Assembly (NCBI RefSeq): GCF_014200605.1
Contig: NZ_JACHCE010000002.1
Coordinates: 797,300-861,299, forward strand
DNA length: 64,000 nt
Source of the DNA: Pedobacter cryoconitis
GTDB taxonomy: Bacteria > Bacteroidota > Bacteroidia > Sphingobacteriales > Sphingobacteriaceae
Direction of reading: 5' to 3'
In this document: positions 37,444 to 48,198 of the stretch, one piece after another
Numbering within the stretch: position 1 is the stretch's first letter
Layout: every line of letters begins with the position of its first letter
Notes under the pieces: model-generated
Told to the model about the DNA's origin: nothing
What the model saw: only the letters and a program-made list of their open reading frames with translations
The model's database searches: none
Translations under genes and position numbers: made by a program

Positions 37444-38577
37444 ATGTCCGGATCGCTCACCAGGGTATTGCTTAAAATATTTGCTTATCGCTTTTACAGG
37501 GAGCAGTCCGGGCTTTTGCTTTTTCTGTTTGTCACGATTATAAGTTATTGCTTCTTTATCAATACTGCGGGTGTTTATCAAATGGAAGAATCTACATTTT
37601 ATCATTTGATGTTAATGATGACTTTTATTATCACCCCGGTAATGATGCTGCTTGTTTTCGCCTGCTGGCTGATTTATACGATCAAAAGCTGGCGATATGT
37701 AGCTGCACAATTACAGCTGGAAAATAACCAGTTCCTGTTTTATGGTATTACCTCTTTCAGTAAGGCCAGACAGTTCAAAAGCTGGTTTTGTGTACAGTTA
37801 ATGATCTCTCTGCCATTTTTAGGTTATTGGCTTTTTGCAACGGTACTGGGGTTCATTTATCATGCAAACCTGATTCCTGCAATTACACTGGTATATATCT
37901 TGTTATTGGCTTCTATAAGTGCATGGCTATATGTATATCTGGTTAACCGGATTAATAAAACCAGGAAATCTGCTTTGCTGATCAGGATGAGCAGTAAGCT
38001 GAGCAAACCTTTTTCAAGCCTGTTTATGTATCATTTGTTTGACCGGTACAAACTGATTTACCTGCTGACTAAAATAGCATCCTTATTAGTGATGACTGGT
38101 ATACTCTATATTTTTGCTGATTTTAAACAGGATTTACGTGTGCCTTATCTGATTATGCTTTCTATTGTGACCTTACATAGCGTGCTGATTTTTCAGGAAC
38201 ACCGTTTTAAAGAGACCTCTCTGAGTTTTGCCAGAAATCTCCCTTATAACAGGTCCCGTCTGTTTTTCAATTTTTCCTTCATCTATTTTCTGCTTATTCT
38301 GCCCGAATGTATTTGGTGTTTATCTAAATTTCCGTTGCCTGCAGCTCTGGAAATGCTGTTTTTTGGACTGAGTACAGCACTGCTTTTCCGCAGTATATTA
38401 CACCTGATGGGTTTGAGAATGTACCGGTACCTGTTATGGGTATTCGGATGGTTTATGTTATCATTCTATATCATCATGTTTGACTTGCCCAGATTAGCTT
38501 TTAGCGCAAGCCTGCTTATTTCGTATCTTCTTTTCTACCGATATTATTATAAGCCGGAGACGTATATAAAATTCTGA
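37444..38577 (+). CDS. ABC transporter membrane protein (polytopic, unassigned family)
   Basis: A 377-residue protein with about ten hydrophobic helices and basic connecting loops. I do not see a clear ABC2_membrane motif, but it starts one base after an ABC ATPase gene, which makes it the likely permease. The substrate is unknown. The cargo is probably exported, as no binding protein is encoded nearby. Confidence 0.7.
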   Translation: MSGSLTRVLLKIFAYRFYREQSGLLLFLFVTIISYCFFINTAGVYQMEESTFYHLMLMMTFIITPVMMLLVFACWLIYTIKSWRYVAAQLQLENNQFLFYGITSFSKARQFKSWFCVQLMISLPFLGYWLFATVLGFIYHANLIPAITLVYILLLASISAWLYVYLVNRINKTRKSALLIRMSSKLSKPFSSLFMYHLFDRYKLIYLLTKIASLLVMTGILYIFADFKQDLRVPYLIMLSIVTLHSVLIFQEHRFKETSLSFARNLPYNRSRLFFNFSFIYFLLILPECIWCLSKFPLPAALEMLFFGLSTALLFRSILHLMGLRMYRYLLWVFGWFMLSFYIIMFDLPRLAFSASLLISYLLFYRYYYKPETYIKF

Positions 38578-38672
38578 TTTTAAGCCCTTTTTGATGCCTG
38601 AGAGACCCTTTTCAGAATAATGGACTACAGAAAATTTTTTCTGTTAACTTTGTGGTCACAAAAATTCAAAGA

Positions 38673-39548
38673 ATGGCTAAAGTACAAGTTGGATTGGTGC
38701 AGATGACCTGTTCCAATAACAAACAAGAAAATTTAGATAAGGCGATTGCAAAGATCCGCGAAGTTGCGGCACAGGGAGCCCAGGTGGTTTGTCTGCAGGA
38801 GCTTTTCACCTCATTATATTTCTGTGATGTTGAAGATTATGAAAACTTCAAATTAGCAGAAACTATTCCAGGCCCGTCAACCGATGTTTTATCGGCTGTT
38901 GCCAAAGAATTAAACGTAGTAATTGTTGCCTCTCTATTCGAAAAAAGAGCGGAAGGATTATATCATAATACTACGGCTGTTCTGGATGCTGATGGTGCAT
39001 ATTTAGGTAAATACCGTAAAATGCATATCCCTGATGATCCTGGATTCTATGAAAAATTCTATTTTACTCCTGGTGACCTGGGCTATAAAGTTTTCAAAAC
39101 TAAATATGCAAAAATAGGAGTTCTGATCTGCTGGGATCAATGGTATCCTGAAGCAGCAAGAATTACTGCTTTAATGGGCGCTGATTTCCTGGTTTACCCA
39201 ACCGCAATAGGATGGGCAACTACACAGGATGAAGAAACTAATAAAGAACAATATAATGCATGGCAGACTATTCAGCGATCACATTCCATTGCGAATGGTG
39301 TACCTGTAGTAAGTATTAACCGTGTAGGTGAAGAAGCTGGTGTTGCTTTCTGGGGAGGGTCATTTGTATCGAATCCATTTGGTTCACTTTTATACCAGGC
39401 TTCGCACGATAAAGAAGAATTAAAAGTCGTAGAACTTGACTTGTCTAAATCTGACAGTTACAGAACACACTGGCCTTTTTTACGTGACAGAAGAATTGAA
39501 ACTTATTCACCAATTACCAAAAGATATATTGATGACGAGTCTATTTGA
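38673..39548 (+). CDS. aguB: N-carbamoylputrescine amidase
   Basis: Nitrilase-superfamily enzyme hydrolysing N-carbamoylputrescine to putrescine, CO2 and ammonia. From the ATG at 38673 it has 291 residues. The triad is Glu in CLQELF (about 42), Lys in GKYRKMHIP and Cys in VLICWDQWYPE. An in-frame GTG at 38652 overlaps the -7 box TAACTTTG (38645-38652), so it cannot be the start. Its 3' end overlaps the agmatine deiminase gene by 17 bases; the two enzymes catalyse consecutive steps. Confidence 0.94.
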   Translation: MAKVQVGLVQMTCSNNKQENLDKAIAKIREVAAQGAQVVCLQELFTSLYFCDVEDYENFKLAETIPGPSTDVLSAVAKELNVVIVASLFEKRAEGLYHNTTAVLDADGAYLGKYRKMHIPDDPGFYEKFYFTPGDLGYKVFKTKYAKIGVLICWDQWYPEAARITALMGADFLVYPTAIGWATTQDEETNKEQYNAWQTIQRSHSIANGVPVVSINRVGEEAGVAFWGGSFVSNPFGSLLYQASHDKEELKVVELDLSKSDSYRTHWPFLRDRRIETYSPITKRYIDDESI

Positions 39549-40587
39549 TAACTCTCCGAAGAAAGCCGGATATAGCTTTCCAGCTGAATGGGCAAAACAT
39601 GAAGCAACCTGGTTAACATGGCCTCATAAAGAAGCCTCATGGCCTGGTAAGATTGATACGATTTATGCACCATATTGTGAATTTATCAAAGTTGTAGCCC
39701 GTGGAGAGAAGGTAAGGATCAATGTGAACGATGAAGCAACCAAAGCTTTTGCCATTTCGAAACTGGAAGAAGCTGGTGCAGATTTAACACAGATTGAATT
39801 CTATTTCAACCCAAGTAATGATGCCTGGTGCCGTGATCACGGACCTGCTTTTTTATTAAACCCAAAAGCGGAACAGCAGAAAGTAGTTATTGACTGGGGG
39901 TATAATGCATGGGGTGGAAAATATCCTCCTTATGAGCTGGACGATGTTATACCTACGCGTATTGCAGATCATTTTGGCTTACCGGTATTTAATCCGGGTA
40001 TTGTAATGGAAGGCGGATCTGTAGAATTTAATGGGGCAGGAACTATTTTAACTTCCAGAGCCTGTCTGTTAAATCCAAACAGAAATCCACATCTTAACAA
40101 GGAACAGATCGAAGAATATCTGAAAGAGTGTTACGGCGCAGAACAGGTTTTATGGGTTGGAGATGGTATTGTCGGAGACGATACAGATGGCCATATCGAT
40201 GATATTACCCGTTTTGTGAATGCCAATACAGTATTGACTGTTGTGGAGTCAAATCCGCTGGATGAGAACTATATTCTTTTAAAAGAGAACCTGGAAGAAC
40301 TGAAAGCAATGCGTTTATTAAACGGAGAGGCTTTAAACATTATCCAGTTACCAATGCCATCACCGGTTATACATGAAGATACCCGTTTACCAGCTTCGTA
40401 TGCTAATTTCTATATAGCAAATGCTGCGGTAATCGTACCTACTTTCAGAGATGTAAATGATTCGATTGCATTAGATATTATTAAAGGTGCTTTTCCTGAC
40501 CGTGAGGTTATTGGAATTGATTCTACAGATATTATCTGGGGGCTGGGAAGTTTCCATTGCTTAAGCCAGCAGGAACCGGCAATTTAA
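39532..40587 (+). CDS. aguA: Agmatine deiminase
   Basis: Converts agmatine to N-carbamoylputrescine, the step before AguB. From the ATG at 39532 it has 351 residues and begins MTSLFDNSPKKAGYSFPAEW, the standard family opening. Catalytic motifs: WCRDHGP, EGGSVEFNG, DGHIDD and the nucleophile in GLGSFHCLSQQEP near the C-terminus. An upstream start at 39436 would bury 32 residues in the aguB frame and is rejected. The overlap with aguB implies coupled translation. Confidence 0.95.
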   Translation: MTSLFDNSPKKAGYSFPAEWAKHEATWLTWPHKEASWPGKIDTIYAPYCEFIKVVARGEKVRINVNDEATKAFAISKLEEAGADLTQIEFYFNPSNDAWCRDHGPAFLLNPKAEQQKVVIDWGYNAWGGKYPPYELDDVIPTRIADHFGLPVFNPGIVMEGGSVEFNGAGTILTSRACLLNPNRNPHLNKEQIEEYLKECYGAEQVLWVGDGIVGDDTDGHIDDITRFVNANTVLTVVESNPLDENYILLKENLEELKAMRLLNGEALNIIQLPMPSPVIHEDTRLPASYANFYIANAAVIVPTFRDVNDSIALDIIKGAFPDREVIGIDSTDIIWGLGSFHCLSQQEPAI

Positions 40588-40669
40588 GATTTTCCGAAAA
40601 GCTGGATTCAGATTGGATTGACGGATTTAAACTTGAACTAACCATTATTAAATAACATACAAACACTAA

Positions 40670-41413
40670 ATGAAACTATTAGAAGGAAAAACAGCATTAG
40701 TTACTGGTGCTTCAAAAGGAATAGGCCGCAAAATAGCGGAGAAATTTGCAGAACAGGGTGCGAATGTTGCTTTCACTTATTTGTCTTCAGTAGAAAAGGG
40801 AGAAGCATTAGAGCAGGAATTACAATCTTTCGGAACTAAAATCAAAGGATACCGTTCTGATGCCTCTAAATTTGATGAAGCAGAAAAACTAATTAGTGAT
40901 ATCGTTGCTGAATTTGGTACTATTGATATCGTTGTAAACAATGCCGGAATTACTAAAGACGGTTTGTTGATGCGTATGAGCGAAGAAAACTGGGATGACG
41001 TGATCAACGTAAACCTGAAATCTGTTTTTAACGTTACTAAAGCAGCTTCAAAAGTGATGATGAAAAACCGTAAAGGATCTTTCATTAACCTGAGCTCAGT
41101 AGTAGGTGTACAGGGAAATGCAGGACAGGCAAACTATGCAGCTTCTAAAGCAGGTATCATTGGTTTCTCTAAATCTGTTGCTAAAGAATTAGGCTCAAGA
41201 AATATCCGTACTAATGTAGTTGCACCTGGATTTATCCGTACAGAGATGACTGATGTATTAGATCCTAAAGTTGTCAAAGGCTGGGAAGAAGGTATTCCAT
41301 TGAAACGCGCCGGTGAACCAGAAGATGTAGCAAATGTTTGTGTATTCCTTGCTTCTGATATGAGTGCCTATGTAACCGGGCAGGTATTGTCGGTTTGCGG
41401 TGGTATGTTATAG
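40670..41413 (+). CDS. fabG: 3-oxoacyl-[acyl-carrier-protein] reductase
   Basis: NADPH-dependent reduction of beta-ketoacyl-ACP in fatty acid elongation. The 247 residues show TGASKGIGRKIA (about 12-23), NNAGIT (about 89-94), the catalytic Ser in NLSSVVG, YAASKAG with Tyr and Lys, and the tail YVTGQVLSVCGGML that is typical of FabG. It is monocistronic with a terminator. Other SDR reductases can look similar, but the tail and length fit FabG well. Confidence 0.88.
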   Translation: MKLLEGKTALVTGASKGIGRKIAEKFAEQGANVAFTYLSSVEKGEALEQELQSFGTKIKGYRSDASKFDEAEKLISDIVAEFGTIDIVVNNAGITKDGLLMRMSEENWDDVINVNLKSVFNVTKAASKVMMKNRKGSFINLSSVVGVQGNAGQANYAASKAGIIGFSKSVAKELGSRNIRTNVVAPGFIRTEMTDVLDPKVVKGWEEGIPLKRAGEPEDVANVCVFLASDMSAYVTGQVLSVCGGML

Positions 41414-41438
41414 GGTATCATTTCATATAATTTATGGT

Positions 41439-41484
41439 AAAGGGTAAGAATCTTCCTGTCAGGGGATGGGTTCTTACCCTTTTT
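41439..41484 (+). terminator. Terminator after fabG
   Basis: Perfect 12-base arms AAAGGGTAAGAA/TTCTTACCCTTT around a 20-base loop, running into T-rich sequence. The rest of the gap 41414-41738 holds nothing I recognise; a 60-codon frame from 41466 starts inside this hairpin and is not credible. Confidence 0.8.
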
Positions 41485-41738
41485 CTTTGGGGATGAAAAC
41501 TGGTTCGGCGCTGAGGGGAAAAGAGCGTAAAAAAATGTTAAACACCAGAATTAAACACTTTATACAGGCTAAATCCAGCTCAATGCAAACAAGTTCTGAA
41601 CAAGACGTGAAAGAGGACTTAACAAAGGTCTGGATAAGGCGCTTGTAGTGTGTTGATTTGCAGTTAGTTACGATCGCTTCGTTTTTGGCCTTTTTAGGGC
41701 TTGAAAATCACCATAAATCAGCATCTTTACTCTAACCT

Positions 41739-43820
41739 ATGAATGAGACCTTTAACCTTTATACCTTCCTTGCATTTACTGGCTGCTTAGCTACTGGTTT
41801 ATTTTTTGCCTGGCTGCTCTATTGGAGGGAGTCTAATCTGACGCGTCAGTTAAGGATAGGTTTAGCTATTGGCAGAACGGTAACGATGTCTTTGATCCTG
41901 TGGCTTTTGTTCTCTCCACTGATTCAGCAAATAAGTTATACACTGGAAAAGCCTGTTATAGTTATCGCTCAGGATAATTCTGAATCTATTGGTGCTTTTA
42001 CACCAGCTGGATTTGACAGCCTTAAATACAGAAAAGATGTTCAGCGGCTACAGGCCGGACTTTCAGATAAATATGAGGTAAGAGGCTACAGCTTTAGTGA
42101 TAAGGTAACTGATGGGCTTGATTTTAGCTATAAAGGGAAATTAACTAATGCTACTCAATTAATTAAACAGCTTAGTGATGAGCTGATGAATAAAAATGTT
42201 GGCGCAGTCATTCTGGCTACAGATGGCGTATTTAACAGGGGAGGGAATCCGGCACAGGAGCTGGCTTCGCTAAAAGCACCTGTTTATACCATTGCCCTGG
42301 GTGATACGATTCCCAAAAAAGATATCTTAATTAGCGCTGTAAATGTCAATGACCTGGTTTATCTGGATAATGATTTCAGGATGGAAGTACAGGTACAAGC
42401 TTATCAATGCAATGGTGTTCCTGTTAAATTAACTGTGCTGGAAGATGGGAAAAAGGTTCATGAAGAGACGGTGAGCGTAAATTCTGAACTGTTTTCGAAA
42501 AATATTCCGGTTAATCTGAAAGCTTCAAAAACGGGTCAGCATAAATATATCATTTCGCTGTCTCCGGTTGAAAAAGAGATTTCGGTGAAAAACAACATTT
42601 TTCAAACTTTAGTGGAGGTTATTGATGAGCGTCAGAAAGTATTAATTGCTGCTGCGGGCCCGCATCCTGATCTGGCAGCACTCAAACAAGCAATCAGTCT
42701 GAATAAACACCATGAAGTTTCTGTAGTACTGAATGATGATTTGCTAAAGATTGATCCTAAAGGATATGGATTGATTATTTTATATCAGTTGCCGGATAAT
42801 CAATTCGATGCGAATACTTTATTGACTAAGATAAAAGCTGAAAAGGTTCCTGTATGGTATATCATAGGAGCGCAAAGTAATCTGAACAGGTTTAACCAGG
42901 TGCAGCAGCAAGTTAGTTTTTCGGGAAATAATGCCATTCAGTATCAATATAGTGATGTAGATAAAAACCTGTCCATTTTTGATTTAGATCCTGCTTCCCG
43001 TAAAATAATTGAAAATTTTGATCCGCTGCAGGCACCTTCTGGTTTATTTAAGGGGCTGGGTAACCAGCAGGTTGTACTGGATCAGCGCAATGGCAAAATG
43101 AAGACAGACCGTCCGGCTTTATTTTTTATGAATGATAACGGGCGTAAAACTGGTTATCTGATTGGCGAAGGTTTATGGAAGTGGAAACTGTCAGAAGCCC
43201 GTGAAAATCCTCAGACCCCGGTGTTCAATGAGCTGCTTGGCAAAATCACACAATATCTTTCTGTGAAGGACGACCGTAGAAAATTCAGGGTAAGGCCGGT
43301 TAAAAATACGTTTGAAGAGAATGACCGGATACTCTTGAATGCAATACTATACAATGATAGTTATCAACCGGTAAATACACCTGATGTCAATTTACTGCTA
43401 AAAGATGAAAAAGGAAAGACTTATAACTTTACCTTTTCCAGATTTGAATCTTCCTATCAGCTGGATGCTGGTATATTGCCTCCTGGTAATTACAGCTATA
43501 CAGCCAGTACTTCACTGGGAAGCCAGCATTATCAGGATAAAGGTTCTTTTTTTGTAAATACCTTAACTGCCGAATTTCAGCAGACACTGGCAAATCATCA
43601 ATTATTATATCAGTTAGCCAGCCAGACCAATGGAAAATTGTATCTTCCAGACCAGCTTTTAAAAATTAAGGACGACCTGCTTCAAAGTAACCAGTTAAAA
43701 ACATGGAGTTACGAAGACCGTAAGTATGAGGAATTAATCAATTTTAAGAGTTTATTTGTACTGATTTTAGTATTGCTTAGTATAGAATGGTTTGTACGTA
43801 AAAGAAATTCAGCGCTGTAA
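41739..43820 (+). CDS. Membrane protein with von Willebrand factor A-like domain
   Basis: A 693-residue inner-membrane protein: two N-terminal helices (about 7-29 and 41-64), a VWA-like domain with the metal-site motif DNSES (DxSxS, about 79-83) and LATDGVFNRGG (about 166), then several beta-sandwich-like segments facing the periplasm, and one C-terminal helix (about 671-688, SLFVLILVLLSIEWF) followed by basic residues. Related large VWA membrane proteins occur widely in Bacteroidota; no function is established that I know of. The TRIC gene follows after 13 bases. Confidence 0.75.
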   Translation: MNETFNLYTFLAFTGCLATGLFFAWLLYWRESNLTRQLRIGLAIGRTVTMSLILWLLFSPLIQQISYTLEKPVIVIAQDNSESIGAFTPAGFDSLKYRKDVQRLQAGLSDKYEVRGYSFSDKVTDGLDFSYKGKLTNATQLIKQLSDELMNKNVGAVILATDGVFNRGGNPAQELASLKAPVYTIALGDTIPKKDILISAVNVNDLVYLDNDFRMEVQVQAYQCNGVPVKLTVLEDGKKVHEETVSVNSELFSKNIPVNLKASKTGQHKYIISLSPVEKEISVKNNIFQTLVEVIDERQKVLIAAAGPHPDLAALKQAISLNKHHEVSVVLNDDLLKIDPKGYGLIILYQLPDNQFDANTLLTKIKAEKVPVWYIIGAQSNLNRFNQVQQQVSFSGNNAIQYQYSDVDKNLSIFDLDPASRKIIENFDPLQAPSGLFKGLGNQQVVLDQRNGKMKTDRPALFFMNDNGRKTGYLIGEGLWKWKLSEARENPQTPVFNELLGKITQYLSVKDDRRKFRVRPVKNTFEENDRILLNAILYNDSYQPVNTPDVNLLLKDEKGKTYNFTFSRFESSYQLDAGILPPGNYSYTASTSLGSQHYQDKGSFFVNTLTAEFQQTLANHQLLYQLASQTNGKLYLPDQLLKIKDDLLQSNQLKTWSYEDRKYEELINFKSLFVLILVLLSIEWFVRKRNSAL

Positions 43821-43833
43821 TAAAGATTAATTT

Positions 43834-44445
43834 ATGGAATTTACTACCTCTCAGGTTATAGAAATTTTAGGGACTATTGCTTTTGCGATATCCGGATCAT
43901 TTTCTGCTATTCAGCGGCGCCTTGACCCTTTTGGTGTATTAATTATTGCTTTTGTAACTTCTATTGGTGGCGGTACTGTCCGCGATTTACTGTTAGGTGA
44001 TACACCCGTTAAATGGATGAGAGACGTAAACTATTGTTTGCTGATCCTGGTGACCTCTCTGCTGACTATAGTTTTAAAAAGACACCGCAAGAGGTTTACC
44101 GTTACATTGTTCCTTTTTGACTCTATGGGGTTGGGGCTATTCACCATATTGGGAATTCAAAAGGGGATTGCTTTTGGTTTGAGTCCGGGGATATGTGTGG
44201 CATTGGGTACGATTACTGGTTGTTTCGGCGGAATAATCCGGGATACTTTACTGAATACAATCCCTTTGATCTTTAAAAAGGAAATTTATGCGACAGCCTG
44301 TATCCTTGGCGGGATTCTGTATTTTACCTTATTGTTCTTTAACCTGAAAGCGGACGTGGCAAAAGTGTTGGTTATCGGGTTTATTTTCGCACTCCGGGTA
44401 GTCGTAGTCCGTTATAAACTGAGTTTGCCAAGATTTGGGTATTAG
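43834..44445 (+). CDS. Trimeric intracellular cation (TRIC) channel family protein
   Basis: A 203-residue polytopic membrane protein of the UPF0126/TRIC family, two repeated three-helix units plus a seventh helix. The glycine-rich kink motifs are visible in GGGTVRDLLLG (about 49-59) and GCFGGIIRDTLL (about 129-140). Prokaryotic TRIC proteins are K+-permeable channels; the YicG-like name is also used. Its stop overlaps the convergent DivIC/FtsB gene by four bases. Confidence 0.92.
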   Translation: MEFTTSQVIEILGTIAFAISGSFSAIQRRLDPFGVLIIAFVTSIGGGTVRDLLLGDTPVKWMRDVNYCLLILVTSLLTIVLKRHRKRFTVTLFLFDSMGLGLFTILGIQKGIAFGLSPGICVALGTITGCFGGIIRDTLLNTIPLIFKKEIYATACILGGILYFTLLFFNLKADVAKVLVIGFIFALRVVVVRYKLSLPRFGY

Positions 44446-44741
44446 TCTTTAGGAGTAGCTCTGATGATCACAAAGACATCTTCATTGTCTTTCTTCATAA
44501 AGTATTTTTCCCTTGCAAATTTTTCTGCCGTATTCAGATTGGTGTTCAGCTCGTTCAGATCTTTTTTCACCTCGGCAGTTTGCTTTTCATAGAAATCTTT
44601 CTCTTCCTGCAGTTTATGAACTTCTGTACGGTACTCGTATTGAGAAAGCATGTCGTTCTTATCAAAGAACATCATCCAGACTGCGAATGCCACAGCAGAA
44701 AGAAAGTATTTGTTGCGAAAGATTTCCAGTAATCTGTTCAT
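44442..44741 (-). CDS. Septum formation initiator family protein (DivIC/FtsB-like)
   Basis: A 99-residue bitopic cell-division protein: a short cytoplasmic start, one membrane helix (about 12-27), a periplasmic coiled coil (about 33-75) and the conserved REKYFMKKDNEDVFVI segment (about 78-93). FtsB/DivIC links FtsL and FtsQ in the division complex. It lies 83 bases downstream of eno on the same strand, behind eno's terminator. Confidence 0.9.
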   Translation of the reverse strand: MNRLLEIFRNKYFLSAVAFAVWMMFFDKNDMLSQYEYRTEVHKLQEEKDFYEKQTAEVKKDLNELNTNLNTAEKFAREKYFMKKDNEDVFVIIRATPKD

Positions 44742-44767
44742 ATAAACAAAGATATAAATTATAATAC

Positions 44768-44798
44768 AAAAAAAGCATAGCCGTTTCCGACTATGCTT
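44768..44798 (-). terminator. Terminator of eno
   Basis: On the minus strand AAGCATAG plus a T-G and two G-C pairs close a GAAA loop, then CTATGCTT and T7. The stem design is the same as that of the terminator at 19618-19647. Confidence 0.85.
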
Positions 44799-44824
44799 CC
44801 TATGCTAAAACTGAAAAATCCAGC

Positions 44825-46177
<1,353 letters not shown>

Positions 46178-46227
46178 TCAAAGTTAAAATAAAATTATAA
46201 ATTATCAGGATTGATTTCCCTATAATT

Positions 46228-47331
46228 TTATTCCCACTTGAATACCTTCACCGCTACCGCGTATATTCCTATCCCCCAGATCACCATGATTAAAATCTGT
46301 TGTTTCACATCCCATAGCCCTGCGCCTTCAAAAGCAACTTGTCTCATTGCATCGTTTAAATAGGTCAGCGGCAATGCCCTGCTGATTGGTTGCAACCAGT
46401 TTGGGAAGTTCTCTATAGAGAAGAACGTACCAGATAATAAAAATTGTGGTAAGGTAATAATATTTGAGATAGGAGGGATTGTACTTTCGCTTTTTGCTAT
46501 ACCTGAAACGACGAAACCAAAGCCCATAAAAACAATCACACCAATGGTGGATAGGATCAGCATGTTCAGGACTGTCGTGACTCCATGTACGAGTGTAAAA
46601 TGGAATAAGAAGTGACCAATCAGGATAATGAACAGCGCCCCGATTAAGGCAAAACCGATTCTCGCAAGTCCTTCGCCAAGGATAATACTTGATCTTTTTA
46701 CCGGCGTAGCAAAGAAACGTTTAATAACCAGGGTTTGTCTTAAACTGAAAAAGACGAAGGCTGTTCCAAACACACCTGTGCTCAATAAAGAGAAGCCAAG
46801 CTGTCCGGGCAGGATAAAATCAATGGTACGGTAAGTTCTGCCATGAACTGTACTTTCTTTCAGCTCTGCTACTGATGGCTTTAAATCTTTCGTATTTAAA
46901 GTATACATCAGGTTGTTTAAGATAGATTTAAGGATATTCCCTTTATCCATCGAGGCAGATGTGTATTTTACATTTGCTAAATAAGCAGGTTCAGCGATAC
47001 TGTTTTTACGGACATCAATTACACCTGCAATAGTTCCTTTTTCCAGACGCTGCTGAATTTCCGCGTTATTTTTATCTGTAATTAAATGCACTACTGAGGT
47101 ATGTTGCAGGGCGATAATCACAGGGTTCTGCAGGTCAGATTCTGGTGCTACGGCAAGATCTAATTTTACACCTCCGCCTCCCAGAAAACCAAATACAAGG
47201 ATGAAAATCAGTGGAAAGGCCAGTGTGAAGACTACAGCCGAAGGGCTGCGGGTAATAGATCTGAAACTTGCCTTAGCGAGTGCCAGTGTGGCTTTAGTGT
47301 TGTTATATGATTTGTTCATTTTTGAGCTCAT
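46228..47331 (-). CDS. ABC-2 type transporter permease
   Basis: A 367-residue membrane protein: one N-terminal helix (about 32-50), a periplasmic domain (about 55-165), then five or six helices (about 170-360). This is the ABC2_membrane_3 layout of exporter permeases. It starts directly after the stop codon of the ATPase gene (TAAATG), so the two are translationally coupled and form one exporter. The substrate is unknown; such systems often confer drug resistance or move polymers. Confidence 0.88.
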   Translation of the reverse strand: MSSKMNKSYNNTKATLALAKASFRSITRSPSAVVFTLAFPLIFILVFGFLGGGGVKLDLAVAPESDLQNPVIIALQHTSVVHLITDKNNAEIQQRLEKGTIAGVIDVRKNSIAEPAYLANVKYTSASMDKGNILKSILNNLMYTLNTKDLKPSVAELKESTVHGRTYRTIDFILPGQLGFSLLSTGVFGTAFVFFSLRQTLVIKRFFATPVKRSSIILGEGLARIGFALIGALFIILIGHFLFHFTLVHGVTTVLNMLILSTIGVIVFMGFGFVVSGIAKSESTIPPISNIITLPQFLLSGTFFSIENFPNWLQPISRALPLTYLNDAMRQVAFEGAGLWDVKQQILIMVIWGIGIYAVAVKVFKWE

Positions 47332-48099
47332 TTAGCCTTCACGCCATTCCTGGCCTGTAAGATTGATAAATACATCTTCGAGATTAGCTTTCTTTACTTC
47401 TTTTTTTCTCTCGAATCCACTGTTGATTAACTGATCTATCAGATTGTCAGGAGTGTCCAATGCAATGATTTCACCATGTTCTACAAAAGCGACACGGTCA
47501 CAAAGCTGCTCTGCTTCATCCATATAATGGGTGGTCAGTACTACCGTTGTTCCATTGTTCCTGATGTCGATAATCAGGTCCCATAAGTTACGGCGTGCCT
47601 GAGGGTCAAGTCCCGTTGTAGGTTCGTCCAGAAAGATAATTTTAGGAGAATTCAATAAAGTAGTCGCAATAGAAAAGCGTTGTTTCTGTCCGCCAGAAAG
47701 TGCTTTGAATTTTGCTTTGGCTTTATCCTGAAGATTTACTTTCTCCAGCATCTCCATAGGTTTGATGTTTACGCCATATAAACCGGCAAAAAGTTCCATC
47801 AGCTCCACAAGGTTCAGGTTGGGGTAATAACCCGCTGCCTGTAATTGTACACCAATAATCCTTTTGATTTCGTTGGCATCTTTATCTACAGAAAGGCCAT
47901 CTACTGTGATTTCTCCCGAAGTTTTCTCCCGGAGTGTTTCGATAATTTCTAAAGTAGTCGTTTTTCCTGCACCGTTAGGGCCCAGTAGTCCGAAGATCTC
48001 ATTTTGATAGACGTCGAAACTAATCCCTTTGACTGCTGTGAAGTCAGCATAATTTTTTACCAGATTACGGACACTGATAATGGTATTCGTTTTATCCAT
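47332..48099 (-). CDS. ABC-2 type transporter ATP-binding protein
   Basis: ATPase of the exporter with the permease that follows; 255 residues from the ATG read at 48099 (MDKTNTIISVRNLVKNY). An in-frame ATG 48 bases upstream would add an unusual leader rich in Tyr and Ile and is less likely. Motifs: LGPNGAGKTTT (Walker A, about 41-51), LSGGQKQRFSIA, IIFLDEPTTGLDPQ (Walker B) and TTHYMDEAEQLCD. The C-terminus has the DUF4162-like tail of this class. Confidence 0.92.
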   Translation of the reverse strand: MDKTNTIISVRNLVKNYADFTAVKGISFDVYQNEIFGLLGPNGAGKTTTLEIIETLREKTSGEITVDGLSVDKDANEIKRIIGVQLQAAGYYPNLNLVELMELFAGLYGVNIKPMEMLEKVNLQDKAKAKFKALSGGQKQRFSIATTLLNSPKIIFLDEPTTGLDPQARRNLWDLIIDIRNNGTTVVLTTHYMDEAEQLCDRVAFVEHGEIIALDTPDNLIDQLINSGFERKKEVKKANLEDVFINLTGQEWREG

Positions 48100-48198
48100 G
48101 AGATAAATGTAATAAGGTTTAATGTAAAAAGGATTGATGTGACTCAATCCTTTCTTAAAATGTCGGTAAAATGATGGTTAGAACCGGTGATTACCGAT

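Noticed and set aside
41466..41648. 60-codon frame in the gap after fabG
   Set aside because: Starts inside the fabG terminator hairpin, has no recognisable domain and no promoter or ribosome site.
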